Translations under genes and position numbers: made by a program
Shown: positions 57,797 to 64,000 of the stretch, piece by piece
Position numbering within the stretch: the first letter of the stretch is position 1
Layout of the letters: each line of letters opens with the position of its first letter
Notes under the pieces: generated by a model
The model's input: only the letters and a program-made list of their open reading frames with translations
Database searches by the model: none
What the model was told of the DNA's origin: nothing
Source: Halorientalis salina
GTDB taxonomy: Archaea; Halobacteriota; Halobacteria; Halobacteriales; Haloarculaceae
Reading direction: 5' to 3'
Assembly: GCF_005049285.1 (NCBI RefSeq)
Contig: NZ_SOSC01000002.1
Coordinates: 1 to 64,000 of the forward strand
DNA: 64,000 nt

Positions 57797-58552
57797 TCAG
57801 AGGCCAGCGACGTTCTGGCGGAGTTTGATGGTCGCGGTCATCAGCGTCGTCGCGGTCATGATGACGAAGACGACCTGGATGTGGCGGACGATGCCGACGT
57901 TCAGCCCGAAGAGGATCGTGAGGTCGATGGCGAGGACGAGCAGTCCGAAGGCCACGACCGGGAGGAGATGTCGCAGGAGCGAATCGATCATGGTCCCCTG
58001 GACCGACGACCGGGAGAGTTGCCGCTGGCCGTAGACGAGGCCGTAGGAGGCAAAGACCAGTGCGGCGACGCCTTCGACCGCCGTCAGGACGATGTGCGTC
58101 CCGAAGATTCCCGTCCCGAACACGGACCCGGTGACGATGACGGCGAAACTCATCTCGATGGTCCGGCGCTGTTCGAAGGCGCCGCCGGAGTCGATTCCTG
58201 CGTTCGTCAGCGCGTCGTTATCGTAGATCTCACGCATCGTCAGCGCGAGCATGAGGAGGAAGGCCAGGAACACGCCGTCCCGATACGGCGTTTCGACGAC
58301 CGTCATCGACGGTGTGACGGCCGTCACCGACTCCACGACGCCCAACAGTCCGTACAGGGCGGCCGCGAGGCCGACGAACAACAGGTACTCCCAGAGCACG
58401 GCCTGTGAGTCCAGGTCGGTTGCCCCCAGGTTCCAGTAAGCGTACAGCGCGAAGCGGACGCCGAGGACGGTCATGAGGGAAAAGGCGATGAAAAAGATGA
58501 ACGCGAGGCTGCTGTCCACGGCGAACACCGACTGGAGAGGTACCACGTCCAT
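57797..58552 (-). CDS. Seven-segment membrane protein next to a pseudokinase
   Basis: A 251-residue protein with about seven hydrophobic segments, no known motif and no retinal lysine motif. It begins MDVVPLQSVFAVDSSLAF and ends ..ATIKLRQNVAGL. I do not recognise a family. It starts three bases after the pseudokinase stop, so they are one operon, and it may be its membrane partner. Confidence 0.65.
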   Translation of the reverse strand: MDVVPLQSVFAVDSSLAFIFFIAFSLMTVLGVRFALYAYWNLGATDLDSQAVLWEYLLFVGLAAALYGLLGVVESVTAVTPSMTVVETPYRDGVFLAFLLMLALTMREIYDNDALTNAGIDSGGAFEQRRTIEMSFAVIVTGSVFGTGIFGTHIVLTAVEGVAALVFASYGLVYGQRQLSRSSVQGTMIDSLLRHLLPVVAFGLLVLAIDLTILFGLNVGIVRHIQVVFVIMTATTLMTATIKLRQNVAGL

Positions 58553-58555
58553 GCT

Positions 58556-60013
58556 CTACTCGGCCGCCCGACGGAGATCGCTCACCAGTTGTGAGACGGT
58601 TTCGTAGCGGGTCAGTTTTTGTTTTGCCATTGCCTTCCTGACGACTTCGTCCAGCCCGTTCGTGATCTCGGGGTCGTGTTCCGACGGTGGAACGGGGTCC
58701 GTATTCAAGATTCCCGTCCGGACCTCGTTGTAGTTGCCCTCGAACGGCGGTCGCCCCGTCAGGAGTTTGTAGACGACGGCACCGAGCTGGTAGATGTCGG
58801 TCGCGTGGTCGATGTCGCCGTAGCTTCGGTCGAAATACTCCGGGGCCGCGTACCGGGGGTCCAGCAGCGTCGACGGATCGAAGTACTGTCGCATCACGTT
58901 CATCAGTCCGAAGTTCTTCACGAGCGGGCGGTCCCCTTCGGACATGAACCCGTCGGCGTACACGACGTTGTACGGGTCGATGCCGGCGTGGATAACGCCG
59001 CGTTGGTGGGCGTGCGATATCGTCTTGGCGACCGTGACCGCGTCCCGGATCGCCCGGCTCAGATCCACGTCGGTCCGGTCGTACAGTGTCCGGACCGCGT
59101 ACTCCGTCGCCATCCAGGGCGCGGGCGAACTGGCCCAGTCGAACAGCGACACGACCGAGTCCTCGTCGGCGATAGCCGCCCAGTTCTCCAGGGCGTCGGT
59201 CACCTCCGCGGCGAACCGCTCGCGGTCCGAATCGGGCGTCCGGAAGCAGTTGATCGCGATGCCCTCCTCGGAGTTACCGCGCACCGCGCGCGTCCGGAAG
59301 ATCGTCGTGTACCGGCCGTCGATACCGGGGGCGACGATGGCCAGTCGGTCGAACCGGCTCTCCTCGGTGATGTCCTCGATGGCCGCCTCCCCGGCCGCCC
59401 GTTCCAGGTCGGCCTCGCGTCCCTGCCGTCTGGCTGCTGCCCGCCGCTGGTCGTCCAGATCGTCGACCCGTCCGTCGAGCAGTTCCGAGAGGTCCTTCAT
59501 CTCCTCGGGCTCTTCGCCGTCGTTTTGCCGGTTCTGGTAGACGCTCCGTGGGTCGCTCTCGTTCCCCTCGGGGACTTTCGTCCGGCCGACGTCCCGCGAC
59601 ACCATGCCGCCGCTGATGTAGTCACTCCGGGCCAGGCTTCCCCCACGTTCCCCGAGGCGGCGGCGGACGTCTTCGACCGCGGACTCCTTTGCCACGTCCG
59701 AGAGCACCTCGGAGACGGTTTCGGGAAAACGGTTGCGAAGGTACGCAAAGGCCAGCTCCGCTTCGGCCGTCGGTTCCCCCTCCCCGTCGGTACCGAGCCT
59801 GGTGGCGAGTCCGGTCGCGATCCGCTCGACGGCACCGGGATCGTACTGTGCGACCAGGGAGAGCGACCACGCCGCGTTCAGCCTGGTCGGTCGGTCGTCG
59901 GAATCGAGGAGGACGAGCAGTTCGGACAGCTGCTCGCGCCCGGCCGCGGGATCAGCGACCGTCTCACGAAAGACGGGGCGGACGCTCGACTCGTCGTCTG
60001 ATCCGTGTACCAT
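58556..60013 (-). CDS. HEAT-repeat protein with pseudokinase domain
   Basis: A 485-residue protein. The first 125 residues are helical HEAT/armadillo-like repeats (LLVLLDSDDRPTRLNAAWSLSLVA..). A charged linker follows, then from about residue 220 a protein-kinase fold. Structural landmarks remain (APE at 390-392, Asp406 in DIYQLG), but the catalytic residues are lost: Lys is Asn255 (GIAIN), HRD is HAG (342-344) and DFG is NFG (367-369). It should therefore be a signalling scaffold, not an enzyme. It is coupled with the membrane gene 57797-58552 and lies next to htrII on the other strand. Confidence 0.8.
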   Translation of the reverse strand: MVHGSDDESSVRPVFRETVADPAAGREQLSELLVLLDSDDRPTRLNAAWSLSLVAQYDPGAVERIATGLATRLGTDGEGEPTAEAELAFAYLRNRFPETVSEVLSDVAKESAVEDVRRRLGERGGSLARSDYISGGMVSRDVGRTKVPEGNESDPRSVYQNRQNDGEEPEEMKDLSELLDGRVDDLDDQRRAAARRQGREADLERAAGEAAIEDITEESRFDRLAIVAPGIDGRYTTIFRTRAVRGNSEEGIAINCFRTPDSDRERFAAEVTDALENWAAIADEDSVVSLFDWASSPAPWMATEYAVRTLYDRTDVDLSRAIRDAVTVAKTISHAHQRGVIHAGIDPYNVVYADGFMSEGDRPLVKNFGLMNVMRQYFDPSTLLDPRYAAPEYFDRSYGDIDHATDIYQLGAVVYKLLTGRPPFEGNYNEVRTGILNTDPVPPSEHDPEITNGLDEVVRKAMAKQKLTRYETVSQLVSDLRRAAE

Positions 60014-60220
60014 GTGACTGCGTCTCTGTTCCCGAGAAGTTGGAAGTCACCCCATAAGACGCTTGTGTTAGATTCACAACCAGAGAATCGCGACGGCTGT
60101 CGGGGACCTGAACGGCCGTGTCGGCACAGGAGCGGTGCCACGCGGGAATTCGTGACCAGTGACTTCGAGACGGAACCGACCGTCCGCACCTTATCAGCAG
60201 TGAGAATTACGGAGGAACGC

Positions 60221-60228
60221 TTTACATA
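60221..60228 (+). promoter_or_regulatory. TATA box of htrII-sopII
   Basis: TTTACATA stands 23-30 bases before the htrII ATG at 60251. The flanking 237-base gap also should hold the pseudokinase promoter on the other strand. Spacing suggests a leaderless or very short-leader mRNA. Confidence 0.5.
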
Positions 60229-60250
60229 GGATAGTCCTTGGCCATCGACA

Positions 60251-62557
60251 ATGGCACGAGATACATTATCTCTTCTGCCCGAGTCCATACGGAGTCGGTA
60301 CACCGCTCGGCTCGGGTTCGCACTGGCGCTGGCGATACTGGTCGTCGTCGCGTCAGGTGCAGTCATCAGCCAACAAGCACAGGCGAGTCTCCAGGAGGAC
60401 GTCAGGAACGAACTCCGGACGGTCTCGGAGACGCAGGCCGATCAGCTGGACACCTGGTTGAACGCCGTCAAGAGCAACGCGCGCACCAGTTCACAACTGG
60501 CGGTGTTCAAGTCCGGTGACAGTGACCGGATCGAGGGGCAACTGGAGACGATGGTCGCCGACGAGTCAGTCCCGCCGGACGTCGTCGCGGTACACTACAT
60601 GAACACCACGACAGGGACCTTCACGGCCAGTTCGGACGAGCAGTTCGTCGGCGTCAGCCCCGCCGAGCAGGGCGCACCCTTCGCCGAGAACCCGCCGGCG
60701 TTCGAGGGTCCGAACGACGTCCACGTCTCGGAGCCGTTCACGGTCCCCATCGCCGACCATCCGATCGTCGCAGTGGTGACGCCGGTCCCGAACGAGGACG
60801 CGGTGCTCGTCTACATGATCGACCTGGAGGCTCGGACGGAGGCGCTGTCCTCCGATAACAACGAGACCGTCACGGTCGTCCTCGACGACCAGAACCGCTA
60901 CATCGCCCATCCGAACGCCTCGAAGATACTGACGGAACACGACGGGGAGTCGACGTCCGGTTCGTTCTCGGAGGTGACCAGGGACGGCGAGCGGGTCCTG
61001 ATGACGTCGATGGCCCTCGAAAGCGAAGACTGGACCGTGATGTCGCACACGCCAACCTCGGAGGCGTACGCCCTCGGCCAGCAGATCAACTCCGATCTGA
61101 TCGGGCTCATCATGTTGGCGGTCATCAACCTCGGACTCATCGGGGTGACCATCGGCAGCGGGACGGCGATCTCGTTGCGCCGGCTCTCGAACCGAGCCGA
61201 GGCGATGGCGGACGGGAACCTGTCGGTAGATCTCACCTCGGCCCGGGCCGACGAGATCGGGTCGCTCTACCGGTCGTTCGACCGGATGCGCGGGTCGCTC
61301 CGCTCGAAGATCACGGAGGCCGAAGAGGCCCGTGAGAGCGCCGAAACGGCCCAGGAAGAGGCCGAGGAGGCCCGTCAGGAGGCCGAACGCGAGCGCGAGG
61401 AAGCCCGCGAGATGAACGAACGGCTCCAGCGGAAAGCCCAGGAGTACGGCGACGTGCTCGGCGCGGTGGCCGCCGGCGACCTCACGGTTCGGGCCGATGC
61501 GGACGTGGACAACGAGGCCATGGCCGAGATCGCCGAGGCCATCAACGAGGCCATCGCCGACCTGGAGGCGACCATCGCCAACACCCAGGAGTTCGCGGAG
61601 AACGTCCTCGAATCGAGCCAGGCGGTCGGAGAGAGCGCCGAAACGGTCGACGAGGCGAGCCAGCAGGTCCGCCAGTCGATCCGGGAGATCTACGACGGCG
61701 CCAGTGAACAGAGCGAGAACCTCCAGGATGCGGCCGATCAGATGGAGAACCTCTCGGCGACCGCCGAGGAAGTGGCCGCCTCCGCACAGGAGGTCGCGGA
61801 CACCTCCGCGGAGGCCGCGTCGGTCGGCGAAACCGGGCGTGAAGCGGCCCAGGACGCCATCGAGGGGATGAGCGCCATCGAAGACGAGACCGAGGCGACG
61901 GTCCAGGAGATCACGCAGCTCGACGAGGAACTCAGCGAGATCGGCGACATCGTGAGCGTCATCACCGAGATCGTCGAGCAGACGAACATGCTCGCGCTGA
62001 ACGCCTCCATCGAGGCCGCCCGTGCGGGCGAAGCCGGCGAAGGGTTCGCCGTCGTCGCCGACGAGGTCAAACAACTCGCCGAGGAGACCAAGGACGCGGC
62101 CGGGGACATCGAGGACCGGATCGAGCGCATCCAGGCACAGGCGGGCGACACCGTCGACACGATGGAGACGACACAGGCCCGCATCACCGACGGCGTCGAG
62201 ACCGTCGAGAACACGGTCGACGCGCTGGAAACCATCGTCGAGCACACGGAAGAACTCGACACGGGCATCCAGGAGATCGACGAGGCGACGGCCGAACAGG
62301 CCCGTACGTCCCAGGAGGTGATGCAGGTGATCGATCACCTGACGGCGATCAGCCAGCAGACCTCGACGGAGGCCAACACGGTCGCGGAGGCGGCCGACGA
62401 ACAGACCGACTCCATCTCGGAGGTCTCGGGCAACGCCGAGGCGCTCCGGGCGCGAGCCACCGAGCTGTCGAACCTGCTCGAACGGTTCGATGCCGAAGCG
62501 GCCCACGCCGCGGGAACGGACGATCGAACGACGGCTGCGACTACTGACGACGACTAA
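60251..62557 (+). CDS. htrII: Transducer protein HtrII (phototaxis)
   Basis: A 768-residue transducer of sensory rhodopsin II. TM1 is about 20-40 and TM2 about 283-304; between them is a large extracellular ligand domain of about 240 residues, as in the Halobacterium salinarum HtrII, which also senses serine. A HAMP region follows (about 305-360), then a long coiled coil with the tip [19 protein letters not shown] (about 575) for CheA/CheW. Methylation-type glutamate pairs flank it. ATG 60251 is clear. Co-transcribed with sopII. Confidence 0.9.
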   Translation: MARDTLSLLPESIRSRYTARLGFALALAILVVVASGAVISQQAQASLQEDVRNELRTVSETQADQLDTWLNAVKSNARTSSQLAVFKSGDSDRIEGQLETMVADESVPPDVVAVHYMNTTTGTFTASSDEQFVGVSPAEQGAPFAENPPAFEGPNDVHVSEPFTVPIADHPIVAVVTPVPNEDAVLVYMIDLEARTEALSSDNNETVTVVLDDQNRYIAHPNASKILTEHDGESTSGSFSEVTRDGERVLMTSMALESEDWTVMSHTPTSEAYALGQQINSDLIGLIMLAVINLGLIGVTIGSGTAISLRRLSNRAEAMADGNLSVDLTSARADEIGSLYRSFDRMRGSLRSKITEAEEARESAETAQEEAEEARQEAEREREEAREMNERLQRKAQEYGDVLGAVAAGDLTVRADADVDNEAMAEIAEAINEAIADLEATIANTQEFAENVLESSQAVGESAETVDEASQQVRQSIREIYDGASEQSENLQDAADQMENLSATAEEVAASAQEVADTSAEAASVGETGREAAQDAIEGMSAIEDETEATVQEITQLDEELSEIGDIVSVITEIVEQTNMLALNASIEAARAGEAGEGFAVVADEVKQLAEETKDAAGDIEDRIERIQAQAGDTVDTMETTQARITDGVETVENTVDALETIVEHTEELDTGIQEIDEATAEQARTSQEVMQVIDHLTAISQQTSTEANTVAEAADEQTDSISEVSGNAEALRARATELSNLLERFDAEAAHAAGTDDRTTAATTDDD

Positions 62558-62559
62558 CT

Positions 62560-63285
62560 ATGGTAGATATCACGACCTGGTTCCAACTGGGCACGATCGG
62601 AATGGTCCTGGGAACGTTGGCGATGGTCTGGGCCACGCGCTACGTTCCCCGGGAGAAGTATCGAGAGAGCGGCCTGCTGATCGCAGTCGGGGCGATCGCG
62701 GCGGTCGCGTACGCCCTCATGTCGGTCGGCATCGGGACGATCCGGGCCGTCGACGGCCACACGGTCTACCTGGCGCGATACATCGACTGGCTGCTGACGA
62801 CCCCGCTGCACGTCGTCTACCTCGGACTGCTGGCGGAAGCGACGCGGCGACAGCTCGGCGAACTCGCGGTCTGGCAGGCGCTCACCATCGCGTTCGGTCT
62901 CGTCGGGGCCTACCTCGCCCCGCCGATGAAGTGGGTGCTGTTCCTGGCCGGCGGGCTGGCGTTCGTTCGCGTGCTCTATCTGCTCTACCGGCCGATCTAC
63001 GCCCGGGTCGCGGAGCGCCGGTCCGACAACATCTCGGAACTCTATCAGAAACTGCTCAACTTCATCGCCGTGCTGTGGCTGATGTATCCGATCATCTGGA
63101 TACTGGCACAGAGCGGCCTCGGACTGTTGGACCTAGAGACCCAGTCGCTCGTCGTCTCGTACATCGACGTGGTCGCGAAGGTCGGCTTCGGCCTCATCGC
63201 CCTGAACGGCCAGGCGATCGCGGCGTCGCTCGGCTCGGACGAGGAGGAAGCGGCGGCGACCGCTGGCGCTGCGTCGACTGACTGA
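62560..63285 (+). CDS. sopII: Sensory rhodopsin II
   Basis: A 241-residue seven-helix retinal protein. Helix C is RYIDWLLTTPLHVVYLG with Arg73, the counterion Asp76, and Tyr87 where proton pumps have an acidic residue. Helix G holds the Schiff-base lysine Lys207 in DVVAKVGFG. Tyr176 (YPIIW) equals Tyr174 of NpSRII. The position of NpSRII Thr204 is Ala206. Two bases after htrII, so it forms the photophobic receptor pair with it. Confidence 0.9.
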   Translation: MVDITTWFQLGTIGMVLGTLAMVWATRYVPREKYRESGLLIAVGAIAAVAYALMSVGIGTIRAVDGHTVYLARYIDWLLTTPLHVVYLGLLAEATRRQLGELAVWQALTIAFGLVGAYLAPPMKWVLFLAGGLAFVRVLYLLYRPIYARVAERRSDNISELYQKLLNFIAVLWLMYPIIWILAQSGLGLLDLETQSLVVSYIDVVAKVGFGLIALNGQAIAASLGSDEEEAAATAGAASTD

Positions 63286-63306
63286 CGCGAAAAAGAGATC
63301 GGGCGT

Positions 63307-64000
63307 CTATCGGACGCCGATCGCTTCGATCTGTTCCTGATACCGGTTCCGGATGGTGACCTCGGTCACCTGGGCCACGTCCGCGACCTCGCGCTGAGTC
63401 TTCTTCTCGTTACAGAGCAGCGACGCGGCGTAGATGGCAGCGGCCGCGTACCCGGTCGGGGACTTCCCGGAGAGCAGCCCCTTCTCGGCGGTCTCGTCGA
63501 TGATCTCGTTGGCCTTCGACTGGACCTCTTCGGAGAGGTCTAGATCGGAGGCAAAGCGGGGCACGTACTGCTTGGGGTCGACCGGCTCCATCTTCAGGCT
63601 GAGCTCCTGGGCGACGTACCGATAGGTGCGGCCGATCTCCTTCTGTTCGACCCGGGAGACGTCAGAGACCTCTTCTAAGCTGCGCGGGATCCCCTCCTGT
63701 CGACAGGCGGCGTACAGACAGCTCGTCGCGACGCCCTCGATGGAGCGGCCACGGATGAGGTCCTCGTTCAGCGCCCGGCGATAGATCACGGAGGCGACCT
63801 CCCGAACCGACCGCGGGACGCCCAGCGCCGAGGCCATGCGGTCGATCTCGGAGAGGGCGAACTGGAGGTTGCGCTCGCCGGCGTCTTTCGTCCGGATGCG
63901 CTCCTGCCACTTCCGGAGCCGGTGCATCTGGCTCCGCTTCTCCGAGGACAGCGACTGGCCGTACGCGTCCTTGTCCTTCCAGTCGATCTGGGTGGTGAGC
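63307..64000 (-). CDS. tfb: Transcription initiation factor IIB (TFB), N-terminus beyond the window
   Basis: The C-terminal 230 residues of a TFB. They hold the B-finger exit and linker ([20 protein letters not shown]) and two cyclin repeats: the first with [31 protein letters not shown], the second with [34 protein letters not shown] and the C-terminal BRE-reading helix ([20 protein letters not shown]). TFBs are numerous in haloarchaea and this may be a general or a special one. The zinc ribbon lies outside the window. Confidence 0.93.
   Translation of the reverse strand, partial: LTTQIDWKDKDAYGQSLSSEKRSQMHRLRKWQERIRTKDAGERNLQFALSEIDRMASALGVPRSVREVASVIYRRALNEDLIRGRSIEGVATSCLYAACRQEGIPRSLEEVSDVSRVEQKEIGRTYRYVAQELSLKMEPVDPKQYVPRFASDLDLSEEVQSKANEIIDETAEKGLLSGKSPTGYAAAAIYAASLLCNEKKTQREVADVAQVTEVTIRNRYQEQIEAIGVR

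Noticed and set aside
60566-62506. 646-codon minus-strand frame opposite htrII
   Set aside because: Antisense to the coiled-coil transducer; no family features.

Overview
The window is chromosomal DNA of a halophilic archaeon (class Halobacteria). The encoded proteins are strongly acidic, third codon positions are GC-rich, and the gene set is haloarchaeal: phasin PhaP with an AbrB-type PhaR, sensory rhodopsin II with its HtrII transducer, a DUF4212/sodium:solute symporter pair, CofD, HalOD1, DICT and Bat-type regulators, TFB and ribosomal protein S17e. Placement near Haloarculaceae-type genera is my inference from the sopII/htrII and gene content; it is not proven.

Layout. 1-130: right end of an IS200/IS605-like element. 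190-3000: DICT/DUF7504 regulatory pair, then the phaR-phaP pair of polyhydroxyalkanoate granules. 3.2-5.6 kb: small conserved genes, GTP cyclohydrolase III and a CBS/zinc-ribbon protein. 5.6-11.2 kb: a branched-chain amino-acid-type ABC importer (livK on +, livHMGF on -). 11.3-18.6 kb: phosphoglycerate kinase, a GNAT enzyme, tRNA-Thr(UGU), fumarase, a bacterial-PH membrane protein and small proteins. 18.6-19.5 kb: a coding-poor, hairpin-rich stretch ending in an IS-right-end-like hairpin that abuts a geranylgeranyl-reductase-family gene. 21-25 kb: a D-2-hydroxyacid dehydrogenase, small enzymes, and a hemerythrin domain fused to a truncated adenylate-forming domain. 25-30.1 kb: asd, rps17e, DUF447, a CitG-like gene, a dihydrouridine-synthase-like gene and cofD in a tight minus-strand run. 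31-33.8 kb: HD phosphohydrolase, amidohydrolase, universal stress protein. 33.8-41.7 kb: birA, maoC, a soluble chemotaxis transducer, and the three-gene propionyl/acetyl-CoA carboxylase set pccB-pccX-pccA divergent from a PrpB-like lyase. 41.8-51 kb: acetate block (symporter pair, stress protein, two acetyl-CoA synthetases, an integrase/GAF/Bat regulator). 51-57.6 kb: UDG-like protein, TauE/SafE permease, two NSS sodium-dependent transporters, SDR, glycerophosphodiesterase. 57.8-63.3 kb: a membrane protein and HEAT-pseudokinase pair, then htrII-sopII (repellent phototaxis). The end of the window holds most of a TFB gene.

How the genes work together. Biotin ligase, the biotin-dependent carboxylase, the PrpB-like lyase, the MaoC hydratase and PhaR/PhaP fit a propionyl-CoA/acyl-CoA and polyhydroxyalkanoate economy. 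No phaC or phaE lies in the window. The acetate importer with acetyl-CoA synthetases would feed the same pool. GTP cyclohydrolase III and CofD belong to F420/flavin synthesis.

Most unusual points: the hemerythrin/truncated ANL fusion lacking key catalytic motifs; the HEAT-pseudokinase next to the phototaxis genes; Ala206 in SRII at a position that carries a signalling hydroxyl residue in studied SRII proteins; two 82-bp palindromic elements whose ends carry the stop codon of the neighbouring gene; and the structured non-coding stretch at 18.7-19.5 kb. No CRISPR array and no rRNA genes were seen.
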